From positions 62,001 through 126,000 of the forward strand of contig CAVRDP010000014.1 of the NCBI GenBank assembly GCA_963719885.1: 64,000 nt of DNA, read 5' to 3'. The notes beneath the pieces are model-generated. The model worked only from the letters and a program-made list of their open reading frames with translations. It searched no databases and had not been told where the DNA came from. This document shows positions 31,186-39,521 of this stretch, piece by piece; position 1 is the stretch's first letter, and the number at the start of each line of letters is the position of its first letter. The stretch is from JANXQG01 sp963719885 (GTDB lineage: Bacteria > Planctomycetota > Planctomycetia > Pirellulales > Thermoguttaceae). Made by a program: the position numbers and the translations under genes.

Positions 31186-32430
31186 ATGAACTCGATCGAA
31201 AAGCACGACCCGGACGTCTGGGCGGCCATCGCCAACGAAATCCACCGCCAACGCGACGGCCTGGAAATGATCGCCAGCGAGAACTACACCAGCCCCGCCG
31301 TCATGCAGTGCATGGGCAGCGTGCTGACCAATAAATACGCCGAAGGCTACCCGGGACGCCGCTACTACGGCGGGTGCCAATTCGTCGACGTGGTCGAAGA
31401 CCTGGCCCGCAATCGGGCCAAAAAAATCTTCGGGGCCGACCACGCCAACGTCCAGCCGCACTCCGGGGCCCAGGCCAATGCGGCCGTGTACTTCGCCGTC
31501 CTTAATCCAGGCGATGTCGTGCTGGGCCTCGATCTGGCCCACGGCGGACACCTGACCCACGGCATGAAGCTCAACTCCTCGGGCAAGCTTTACAAGTTCT
31601 ATAGCTACGGCGTCCGGCAGGATACGCACCGCATCGATTTCGATCAGCTTGCCGCCTTGGCCAAGGAACACCAGCCGAAACTGATCGTGGCCGGGGCCAG
31701 CGCCTATCCCCGCGAGCTCCCCCATGCCACGTTTGCCGAGATCGCCCATAGCGTCGGCGCCAAGCTGATGGTCGACATGGCCCACTATGCCGGCCTGGTG
31801 GCCACGGGCTTGCACGACGATCCGCTGCCGGTCTCCGATTTCGTTACCACGACCACGCACAAGACGCTCCGCGGACCGCGCGGCGGCATGATCCTCTGCA
31901 AAGAGGCCTACGCCAAGGACATCGATCGCGCGGTCTTCCCCGGCATCCAAGGCGGGCCGCTGATGCACGTCATCGCCGGCAAGGCGGTCTGTTTCGGCGA
32001 GGCCCTCGCGCCGGCCTACAAGGCCTATATCCAGGAGGTGGTCGAAAATGCCAAGACCCTGGCCGAAGTGCTCACTGCCGGCGGCGTGCGGCTGGTGAGC
32101 GGCGGGACCGATAACCATCTCATGCTGGCCGACGTCACGCCGTTGGGGCTCTCCGGCGGCCAGGCCGAAAAGGCCCTGGACCACGGCGGCATCACGGTGA
32201 ACAAGAACATGATCCCCTTCGATCAACGGAAACCGATGGACCCCTCCGGCGTTCGCATCGGCACCCCGGCCATCACCAGCCGCGGGATGCGGTGCGGCGA
32301 GATGCGCACCATCGGCGGCTGGATCCTCGAAGCCCTCCGCGGACACGACCAGCCGGCCGTGTTGGACCGCATCCGCGGCAGCGTCCGTGAATTGTGCAAG
32401 CAGTTCCCTGTGCCGGCAGATAGGAACTAA
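31186..32430 (+). CDS. glyA: Serine hydroxymethyltransferase
   Basis: 414 residues, full length for the bacterial family. It interconverts serine and glycine with tetrahydrofolate, feeding one-carbon metabolism in the cytoplasm. Conserved segments are intact: LEMIASENYTSPAVMQ, TNKYAEGYPGRRYYGGC, QPHSGAQANAAVYFAVLNPG, MVDMAHYAGLVATG, the PLP-lysine motif TTTTHKTLRGPRGG, and FPGIQGGPLMHVIAGKAV. The start ATG lies just after a lone CRISPR-type repeat, and no Shine-Dalgarno sequence is visible in the last 20 bases. Its translation leader may therefore have been replaced. The codon frame is undamaged, unlike many neighbours. Confidence 0.97.
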   Translation: MNSIEKHDPDVWAAIANEIHRQRDGLEMIASENYTSPAVMQCMGSVLTNKYAEGYPGRRYYGGCQFVDVVEDLARNRAKKIFGADHANVQPHSGAQANAAVYFAVLNPGDVVLGLDLAHGGHLTHGMKLNSSGKLYKFYSYGVRQDTHRIDFDQLAALAKEHQPKLIVAGASAYPRELPHATFAEIAHSVGAKLMVDMAHYAGLVATGLHDDPLPVSDFVTTTTHKTLRGPRGGMILCKEAYAKDIDRAVFPGIQGGPLMHVIAGKAVCFGEALAPAYKAYIQEVVENAKTLAEVLTAGGVRLVSGGTDNHLMLADVTPLGLSGGQAEKALDHGGITVNKNMIPFDQRKPMDPSGVRIGTPAITSRGMRCGEMRTIGGWILEALRGHDQPAVLDRIRGSVRELCKQFPVPADRN

Positions 32431-32432
32431 TT

Positions 32433-32473
32433 CCCCTCACCCCCTGCCCCTCTCCCGCAACGGGCGAGGGGAG
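32433..32473. repeat. CCTCTCCC-type hairpin repeat between glyA and the regulator
   Basis: CCCCTCACCCCCTGCCCCTC then TCCCGCAACGGGCGAGGGGA; inner arms CCCTC.CCCG and CGGGCGAGGG pair. The same repeat lies in inverted orientation inside the kinase gene at 61424-61464. It might end glyA transcription. Confidence 0.7.
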
Positions 32474-32481
32474 CATGAAAC

Positions 32482-32952
32482 ATGCCCACCAGCAAAATCC
32501 TCATCGCCGACGATAACCAGCCGAACGTCGAACTCTTGGAAGCCTACCTGGCCGAAGTCGATTGCGAGATCGCCGTGGCGGCCGACGGGCACGAGACGCT
32601 GGAGAAGGTGACCGAATTCAAGCCCGACCTAGTCCTGCTGGACATCATGATGCCCAAGCTCAGCGGGTTCGAGGTCTGCCGCCTGCTCCGCAAGAACCCG
32701 GAGACCAGTCACATCATGGTCCTCATGGTCACTGCCCTCGGTGATCCACGCGACATCGAGCGGGCCGTGACCTGCGGATGCGACGATTTCCTCAGCAAGC
32801 CCATCAACAAGCTGGAACTGCTCAAGCGGGTCGAGATCCTGCTCGAACTGCGGCACGTGAAGGACGAACGGGACCGCTTGCGGCGATACATCGACGAAAT
32901 GGAGCGCGACCGGCCGAGAGGGAAAGGACGCGGAGACGCGGAGAAGCGGTGA
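32482..32952 (+). CDS. CheY-like response regulator (single receiver domain)
   Basis: 156 residues. The receiver domain fills residues 4-122: acidic pair IADDNQPN, phospho-acceptor Asp in LVLLDIMMPKLSG, the switch Thr in MVTALGD, and the conserved Lys in DDFLSKPINKLELL. There is no output domain. A helical C-terminal tail (RHVKDERDRLRRYIDEMERD) ends in GKGRGDAEKR, which comes from a GGAGACGC repeat that runs through the stop. GGGGAG lies 10 bases upstream of the ATG. No histidine kinase is nearby. It probably works by protein-protein interaction in a phosphorelay. Confidence 0.92.
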   Translation: MPTSKILIADDNQPNVELLEAYLAEVDCEIAVAADGHETLEKVTEFKPDLVLLDIMMPKLSGFEVCRLLRKNPETSHIMVLMVTALGDPRDIERAVTCGCDDFLSKPINKLELLKRVEILLELRHVKDERDRLRRYIDEMERDRPRGKGRGDAEKR

Positions 32953-32968
32953 CGCGGAGACACGGAGA
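32934..32968. repeat. GGAGACGC repeat spanning the end of the regulator gene
   Basis: CGCGGAGACGCGGAGAAGCG continuing past the stop. The same unit lies inside the A2M-like gene at 19616-19650. Confidence 0.7.
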
Positions 32969-33023
32969 TAAATCCGAAATCCGAATATCGAAATCCCAAA
33001 CAAATCCAAAATTCGATCGCGGC

Positions 33024-34040
33024 TCATTCCGCCTCCAGCATCCGCCGGGGAATCTCAAGTCGGCTGCCGTCCTCTTTGCGGGCGACGTTGTACAGTCCGA
33101 ACAGCCGCAGCGTGGCCAGCAGATCCGCCGGCCCGATCAATTCGACGTCGATCATCCGATCGTCGAGATATGCGAAGAAGAGATCGACTTCGGCGTGCGG
33201 CGCGCCGTCGATGCAACTCGTACCATGAACGACCGCCCCCTGGGGATCAAGACTCTCGATCTCGGTCGAATAGACCAGGGTGTCGCCAGGGACCGCCGGT
33301 CGATGGAAGACGGCCTTGCTCACCTTGGCCAAAACGATCCTTTGCTCAAATCCCTGGCTTGCGCCGACCAGGATTCCACCGGTTTGGGCGAATCCTTCCA
33401 TGATCAGCGAACAAGGCATCACAGGGAACCCCGGCACGTAGAGATCGATCGGCTCGTCGGTAATGCTCACTGTCTTCACCGCGACGGCCCGCCGCCCGCC
33501 GACGAACTCGGTGAACCGGTCGATCCACATCCACCGATAGTGGCTCGGGGCGACCGGGACATTGCCGGGCGACTGGGCCTGCAAGAGCTCGAACTCGGCC
33601 CGCATCATCTTTTTCAAGAGGGCATCGGAAGCCGCTCGCGAGGGATAACGCTCCGCCAGGTTGAATCGCTCCAGAACCATCCGCCCGCTGGCGACCGTTG
33701 TGCCGCCGGCGTCGGCCTTGGCGGAAAGCGTTGTCAAGTGCTCAGCGTGCTTCTTGATCGCAGCCGTCACCGTCAGGGTCTGGCCCGGACGCACGAAGCC
33801 GGCGAACTTGACGTTGAGAGCCTCTTTCAACAAGACCACGGAATTGGCGAATTCGTCAGTCTTGCGTACCAGCCAACTGCACGCCTGGAACATGGCCTCT
33901 AGCGTCAAGACGCCAGGCATCACGGGGAAGTTCGGAAAATGGTCACGGAAATAGCCCTCGCGGTCCGAAACGGTGCGCTGGGCCGTGATGTCGGCCCCGG
34001 GTGTGAGCTCGGTAATCTGGTCGAGTTGGCGAAATCGCAT
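33024..34040 (-). CDS. Double hot-dog FabZ-like dehydratase, second site degenerate
   Basis: 338 residues. The start is the ATG at 34040 (MRFRQLDQITELTPGADITA); the upstream in-frame extension covers the divergent promoter region. The first hot-dog domain has the full FabZ/FabA signature DHFPNFPVMPGVLTLEAMFQ with catalytic His and Glu. The second repeats the pattern as DLYVPGFPVMPCSLIMEGFA: the Glu position is kept but the catalytic His is replaced. Proteins of this type dehydrate 3-hydroxyacyl-ACP or act in polyketide-like lipid synthesis. One active and one structural half-site in a fused dimer is the likely arrangement. It is divergent from the SHD1 gene. Confidence 0.82.
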   Translation of the reverse strand: MRFRQLDQITELTPGADITAQRTVSDREGYFRDHFPNFPVMPGVLTLEAMFQACSWLVRKTDEFANSVVLLKEALNVKFAGFVRPGQTLTVTAAIKKHAEHLTTLSAKADAGGTTVASGRMVLERFNLAERYPSRAASDALLKKMMRAEFELLQAQSPGNVPVAPSHYRWMWIDRFTEFVGGRRAVAVKTVSITDEPIDLYVPGFPVMPCSLIMEGFAQTGGILVGASQGFEQRIVLAKVSKAVFHRPAVPGDTLVYSTEIESLDPQGAVVHGTSCIDGAPHAEVDLFFAYLDDRMIDVELIGPADLLATLRLFGLYNVARKEDGSRLEIPRRMLEAE

Positions 34041-34233
34041 GGCCTTCGGATTTTCACTCCATAGAATGGCTTTCCAGTTGGTAAAGATGGCTGTCGGAGC
34101 GGAGCAGCAGGGGCCGCGCCGTCGTGGCCGGTGATTGAAAACGTCCCCCGGCAGGTATACTATACCAAAACCATTGCCCCGCATCCCGCGCGGCACGGTT
34201 CGCTCTCGCGTGCCGGCCATTAAGGAGATTTTC

Positions 34234-35171
34234 ATGGTCCTGCCAAGGATTTTGCTCAAAACCCTCGCGCGAGAAAAGACTGTGCCCTTGCCCGTGGAAG
34301 GCGACCTCAAGTTCGCGCGGATGGGGTGCAACTCGCACGGGCCGTTGATGCTGGTGCCCGCCGACGGGGCCTGCACGCTGATCGACGTGGAAACGCTGCG
34401 GCCCCTGTCCGGCGGCGAAAAGGCGATGCGCCGAAACGGGCATTTCGGCTTCGATGTCCGCGTCTTGGCCGATGGCCAGACCTTCGTCGGCTGGGTGACC
34501 GGGCTCGACGCCACTGGCTTTTCCACGCTGCGGTTTCTTTCATGCCAAAGGGGAGCGCAGCCTGACGGCCGTCGATCTGGCCGCGGGGAAGATTTTGCGG
34601 GAAATCCCGCTGCCCAGCGAGCACCCGCTCTTTGCCGGCGGACGCGAGAAACTGATGATCGCCTTTCCCGACCTGGGCGTGATGCAGCGCTGGAACCTGA
34701 AAACCTTACAGCGGGAGAAGACGGCGCAGTTGACGGCCACGGACCCCGTCGACAAAGTGCTCATGGGCTCGAACATGCCGGGGCTTTGTTGGTGTGGACC
34801 ACCGGCCAGCCCGTTCTCTGGGACTGTGAGGCTATGAAACCGATCGCCGTTGAAGGCCCCCTGATCGGCAATGACGCCAACTTCCGGCAGCATGTGCGGG
34901 TCTTGGCCGACGGCCGCGTCTTTATCAGCGGCACCGACCGCATGAGCGGGCAACACTTCCACGTCATGGAGAAGGCGACGACTGCAAGCTCAATCGCCAC
35001 TGGACGGACACTACCGGCCAGCATCAGATCGATGCCGTGCTGGAGGGCTACTCGTCGGGGACCGCGCGGCTGCGGAAGCCCGACGGCACGGCGATTAGCG
35101 TTGCCCTCGGCAAGCTGGGCGAGGCCGACGGGCGGTTCCTCAAGAGCTTGAAGCGGAAGGCGGCGAGATAG
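34234..35171 (+). CDS. Beta-propeller-like protein with C-terminal SHD1 domain, three frame breaks
   Basis: The ATG at 34234 is preceded by AAGGAG. The composite is about 310 residues. The repeats DVRVLADGQTFVGWVTG and HVRVLADGRVFISGTDRM with LWDCE and RWNLKTL segments suggest a WD40-like propeller. The C-terminus (about 34985-35171) reads HWTDTTGQHQIDAVLEGYSS and ALGKLGEADGRFLKSLKRK, the SHD1 (SLA1 homology 1) pattern common in planctomycete proteins. The frame changes near 34545, 34790 and 34975 and ends with TAG at 35169-35171. No signal peptide is visible. The function is unknown; SHD1 probably mediates protein binding. Confidence 0.6.
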
Positions 35172-36109
35172 GGCGGCGGAGCATACGGGCGTAGAAACGG
35201 GGACGCAGCTAGCTGTTTTCGTTTGGAACGCTCCTTATCGCCTGTGGTCGACCTTCGTTGCGAAGCGTATGCGACAGACCGAGCCGTTTGGCCACGTCCG
35301 TTTGCCACTGCTCCGCCCCTTATGGCCGGTTCCGCGCCAGGCATTCTCGAACCTCGTCCGCAGGGGATGCAGGCCGTGGGCCTCGATCATGATCCGCGCG
35401 AGGGCCTCGCAATCGGCCTCTTTGCGCTGGCAGCGGCAGCCCCGCCACCGACCGATTGAGGACATGGAAAACGTAGAACACCACGCAGATGAAAATGCGT
35501 GCGGGTCTGACTCACGATCCGCCTCGCAGAACTACACATCTGATTGCGGACGTACAGATCCATCCGCCGAAACGCTGTCTCCGCCGGCCATTGATGCGAC
35601 ATGGCAACGGCATGCCCGTTTGCGTTGCGCAGAGCAAACCCTAACCCTAAGGCAGGCTAGGAGATAGATCAATTCCTGCGATTCAGGCGGGGTGTTGAAA
35701 TATAGGTGGCACATTGCGAAAGTTGGCCAGCAGCGTGAGCCGGGGTGTTGCAAGACGACGACCTGCCAAGTACACTACACACCCATAGCCCGCATTCAAT
35801 CCAGCCTACAGTCCATCCCACCAAACAGGCCTCGATTGAAACTCAGTCGTCGGAGCCGCATCCCCTTGATGCGCCTGCAAGCTGAAAGAGATCGAGGCGA
35901 GTACCGGAACCTGAATGCGGCGAAGATTGGCTCGTCCGCGCTCGCTTAGACTGACCGACCCGGCAAGGTCTTGACGGAAGGCCCTGCCTTAACGATTCGG
36001 TTCTGGATATCGAGATATTTTGATCCGCAACAACGGAGACCGCTTCCTCCACGACGAAGGGCTCCATGCGTAGAAGTCCTTTCACAGTTCATCTTCAAGG
36101 GGATTTGCG
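35172..36109. other. Gene-free region upstream of the DUF1549 operon
   Basis: 938 bases with short frames only and none with family features. Present are a CCCTAACCCTAA run at 35639-35650 and a CTCGATTGAAAC near 35832-35843. The last 60 bases lead into the DUF1549 gene and contain AGGGG before its ATG, so the operon promoter should lie here. Confidence 0.55.
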
Positions 36110-39100
36110 ATGAGAATCAAGACCATTTTGCCCTATGTGGTTGCCCTCGCGATTTCCATTTGGCCCTCGGCTCGCGCCGGGGAAAAACCGAAGCCGGCCA
36201 ACGCTGAGGCCGAGACCGGCGCGGAGGCCAAGGCGAAGGCCGCCTACGATGCGGCCGAGAAGGCAGCCAAGGAGGCGGAAGCTGCGGTCGCCCCGCTCAA
36301 GGTCGCCATGCAAAAGGCCGACACGGCATACGCCAACGCGAGCAAAGCGGCCAACACGAAGCGACAGCAGGCCACGGATGCGAAGAATTTGGCGGGCGAG
36401 CCGGGCGTAAAAGAGTTGAAGCAGGCCGAGGCCAACTTGCCCGCTGCCGTCAAGGCCCTGACCGACGCGACCAACGCCAAGCCCGTCGCGGACAAGGCAT
36501 TGGCCGACGCCAAGGCCGTCGCGCTCCCATTGCAGCAAGCTTACGATGCGGCCGAGAAGGCGGCCAAGGAGGCTGAGGCCGCGGCGAAGGTCGCTTCCGG
36601 CGCGGCCAACAAGCTCGACGACGAAGCCAAGCGGGCCACGGCCCAAGCGGCCGCCCAACGCAGAGCGGCTGACGTTGCCTTGGCCACCCTGGCCCGAGCA
36701 CGGCAAAGCGAGCAGCAAGCGACGGTTCAGGCTAACACCGTCCCACAAAAGCTGGCCGAAGCCGAGTTGCAGAAGAAGGCCGCCGACGAGCCTTTGGCCA
36801 ACGCCAAGAACCAGGTGGCCGCTGCCACGACGACTTACCAGGGAGCCGAGCAGGCTGCGTTGGCTGCGGAGGCCAACGCCAAGGTGGTTTCCAACGAGCA
36901 GAAGCAGCAGGCCGCAGTCGACGCGATCGCCAAACGCAAAGCGGCCGACGCGGCCAAGGCGGCCTTGGCCCATGCGCAGGCCGCCCGGCAAGATCCGCAG
37001 AACCTGGCCAACGCCGCGGCGCAGAAGCTGGCCCGGGCGGTGGCGCAGAAGAAACTGGCCGACGCTGCCTTGGCGAACGTCAAGAACCAGGTAGCCGCTG
37101 CAACCACAGCTTCAGCGGCAGCCGAGAAGGCGGCCCAGGATTCCGCGAAGGCCGCGGAAGGAAAGAAGCTGGCGGCAGCCCAAGCGGCCGCCAAACGCAA
37201 AGCGGCTGTTGATGCCGCGGCCGCACTGGCCCACGCACAGCAAGGCGAGCAACGAGCTCAGGCCCAGGCCAACGCCGCCGCAAAAGCGCTGACCGGCGCG
37301 ACGGCGCAGAAGAAACCGGCCGACGCGACGGCACAGAAGAAACTGGCCGACGCTGCCTTGGCGAACGCCAAGAACCAGGTGACCGCGGCCACGGCCGCGA
37401 ACCAGGCGGCTCAGGAAGCAGCCAAGGAACTCATCCAACTCGATGCGGCAAGCAAGCAGGCCGCCGCCGATGCCGCCGCCAAGGGCAAAGCGGCCAACGC
37501 GGCCAAGGCACTTCTGGCCCCAGCGCAGCAGAAGCTGGAGCAAGCGGCCATCCAGGCCAACACCGCCGCGCAGAAGTTGGCCCTGGCCGAAGCGCGGAAG
37601 AAGTCGGCCGAAGAGGCCCTGGCGAACCTCAAAGAGCGGATCGCCGCTGCCAAACAGACACACGTGGCGGACGAAGAAGCAGCCAAGGCGGCGGAAGCCG
37701 TGGCCGCTCCGTTGAAGGTGGAAGCAGACAAGACCCGGGCGGCATATACGGCTGCCATGAAGATCGCCGACGACAAGCGCGCCCTGGCCGAGCAGGCCAA
37801 GGCCGACCTCTACCGGTTGGTCGCCGCCAGGCAGGTGGCAAGGCTTATGGAGAGTCCTGATCCGCCGAAGCCGGCGAACCGGATCGATGAAATCGTGTTT
37901 GCGAAGTTGAACGCGTTGGGTATCAAACCGGTCCTCTGCTCCGACGCGGTGTTTGTCCGTCGCGCCTATTTGGACCTGACCGGCAAGCTGCCGTCCGCGG
38001 AAGAGGCCAAGGCGTTCATTCAAAGTTCGGACAGGAACAAACGCGTCGCCTTGATCGACCGTCTCCTCGACCAGTCGGCGCATTTCGATTACTGGGCCAT
38101 GAAATGGAGTGATATCCTCCGAGTCAAGGCGGAGTTCCCCGTCAAGGTTTGGCCCAACGCGGCGCAGGCCTATCACCGCTGGGTGTGGGAATCGATCGCC
38201 CAGAATAAGCGGTACGACCAGTTCGCCCGGGAACTGCTCACCTCGAGTGGGAGCAATTTTCGCGTTGGCCCGGTCAACTTCTACCGCGCCATCCAGGACA
38301 AGACTCCGGAGGGCATCGCCGCGGTCGTGGGATTGGCGTTGATGGGCACGCGGGTCCACTTCTGGCCGGAAGACCGTCGGGCCGGCATGGCCGTATTCTT
38401 CTCGCAGGTCGGCTACAAGCCCACCAGCGAGTGGAAGGAGGAAATCGTCTTCTGGGATCCCCTCAAATCGATCGCCGTGCCCGGCAGCATCGCGCCGGGA
38501 ATAGATTCCGTCGCCAAGTCGGTGACTGCCACCAACCAGATTCCGCAGGCGTTGGCCAAACCGCTGAGCGAGAACGGGCCGTTGGCGGCCGTCTTTCCGG
38601 ACGGCGCCAAGACAACCATTCCGCCGAACCGCGATCCGCGGGAGGTGTTTGCCGATTGGCTGATTCAGCCGGAGAATCCCTGGTTTGCGAAAGCCATCGT
38701 CAACCGTACCTGGGCGTGGGCGATGGGACGCGGCATTATCCACGAGCCGGACAATATCCGGGAGGACAACCCGCCTAGCAACCCCGAACTCTTGGCCTAT
38801 TTGCAGAAGGAGCTGGTTTCCAGCGGCTACGATCTGAAGCATCTGAAGCGGCTGATCTTCACCTCGACCACGTACCAGTTCTCTTCGATTCCGAGGTTCA
38901 AAGGGCCGGAAGCGAGGGCCAGCTTCGCCAGCTACCTGTTGCGGCGAGTGGAGGCCGAGGTGTTGATCGATGCCCTGAATGGCATTACCGGCAGTTCGGA
39001 CCTTTACACCAGCGCTGTTCCGGAGCCTTTCACGTATATTCCTGGCGACATGCCTGCGGTGGCGCTGGCCGACGGCAGCATCAGCAGTTCCTTCCTGACG

Positions 39101-39430
39101 TTGTTCGGACGTTCCGCGCGGGCCACGGGGATGGAAGGCGAGCGCGTCAACGAGCTTGCTTCGACCCAGTGGCTGCACATGCTGAATTCGGCCACAATAC
39201 AGGGCAAGCTTCAGAGCGGCCCGAAGCTCGCGGCGATGCTCTCCTCAGGCGGCAAACCGAATGAGATCGCCGAGAGACTCTACCTGACAATCCTTTCGCG
39301 GTTTCCGACGGATGCCGACGTCAAGGCCGTGGAGGAATATGCCAAGGCCGGAGCGGTGAAAGGGCGCGACGTGTGGATCGATCTTGCCTGGGCGTTAATC
39401 AATAGCCCCGAGTTTCTTCTGCGGCATTGA
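36110..39430 (+). CDS. Secreted coiled-coil protein with DUF1549 and DUF1553 domains
   Basis: 1106 residues with a signal peptide (LPYVVALAISIWPSARAG). Residues about 25-570 are an Ala/Lys/Glu-rich coiled coil made of recurring units (AEKAAKEAEAAA; QKKLADAALANAKNQVAAAT). DUF1549 follows (ANRIDEIVFAKLNALGIKPV; AYLDLTGKLPSAEEAKAFI; HFDYWAMKWSDILRVK), then DUF1553 (REVFADWLIQPENPWFAKAI; NRTWAWAMGRGIIHEPDNIR; LFGRSARATGMEGERV). Usual family members carry a haem-binding cytochrome c (PSCI) domain or Ig-like domains before DUF1549; no CxxCH is visible here. It is first in an operon with DUF1501 and PPC genes. The set is typical of planctomycete surface proteins of unknown biochemical role. Confidence 0.9.
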   Translation: MRIKTILPYVVALAISIWPSARAGEKPKPANAEAETGAEAKAKAAYDAAEKAAKEAEAAVAPLKVAMQKADTAYANASKAANTKRQQATDAKNLAGEPGVKELKQAEANLPAAVKALTDATNAKPVADKALADAKAVALPLQQAYDAAEKAAKEAEAAAKVASGAANKLDDEAKRATAQAAAQRRAADVALATLARARQSEQQATVQANTVPQKLAEAELQKKAADEPLANAKNQVAAATTTYQGAEQAALAAEANAKVVSNEQKQQAAVDAIAKRKAADAAKAALAHAQAARQDPQNLANAAAQKLARAVAQKKLADAALANVKNQVAAATTASAAAEKAAQDSAKAAEGKKLAAAQAAAKRKAAVDAAAALAHAQQGEQRAQAQANAAAKALTGATAQKKPADATAQKKLADAALANAKNQVTAATAANQAAQEAAKELIQLDAASKQAAADAAAKGKAANAAKALLAPAQQKLEQAAIQANTAAQKLALAEARKKSAEEALANLKERIAAAKQTHVADEEAAKAAEAVAAPLKVEADKTRAAYTAAMKIADDKRALAEQAKADLYRLVAARQVARLMESPDPPKPANRIDEIVFAKLNALGIKPVLCSDAVFVRRAYLDLTGKLPSAEEAKAFIQSSDRNKRVALIDRLLDQSAHFDYWAMKWSDILRVKAEFPVKVWPNAAQAYHRWVWESIAQNKRYDQFARELLTSSGSNFRVGPVNFYRAIQDKTPEGIAAVVGLALMGTRVHFWPEDRRAGMAVFFSQVGYKPTSEWKEEIVFWDPLKSIAVPGSIAPGIDSVAKSVTATNQIPQALAKPLSENGPLAAVFPDGAKTTIPPNRDPREVFADWLIQPENPWFAKAIVNRTWAWAMGRGIIHEPDNIREDNPPSNPELLAYLQKELVSSGYDLKHLKRLIFTSTTYQFSSIPRFKGPEARASFASYLLRRVEAEVLIDALNGITGSSDLYTSAVPEPFTYIPGDMPAVALADGSISSSFLTLFGRSARATGMEGERVNELASTQWLHMLNSATIQGKLQSGPKLAAMLSSGGKPNEIAERLYLTILSRFPTDADVKAVEEYAKAGAVKGRDVWIDLAWALINSPEFLLRH

Positions 39431-39435
39431 TGGCT

Positions 39436-39497
39436 GTAGGGTGGGACCAGCTCGCCGACCCGGAGCACCGGGTACCCCGGAGCTGGTCCCACCCTAC
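39436..39497. repeat. Nested palindrome: 18-base arms around an RPGVPG-type core
   Basis: Perfect arms 39436-39453 (GTAGGGTGGGACCAGCTC) and 39480-39497. The loop (39454-39479) itself contains ACCCGG-AGCA-CCGGGT, the same core as the in-gene copies. It lies between the DUF1549 and DUF1501 genes and could attenuate or protect the transcript. Confidence 0.85.
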
Positions 39498-39521
39498 CAG
39501 ACATGAAAGGACATCGAGAAC

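Noticed and set aside
30771..31235. Minus-strand frame overlapping the glyA start
   Set aside because: Formed mainly by the inverted repeat and low-complexity DNA; it overlaps a certain gene start.
35639..35650. CCCTAACCCTAA resembling a telomere repeat
   Set aside because: Only two units in a bacterial context; chance.
35832..35843. CTCGATTGAAAC resembling a CRISPR repeat end
   Set aside because: The 20 bases before it do not match the 31151 repeat; too short to call.
37112..39178. 688-residue antisense frame opposite the DUF1549 gene
   Set aside because: It is the shadow of GC-rich coding sequence; its protein lacks family features while the sense strand has DUF1549/DUF1553.
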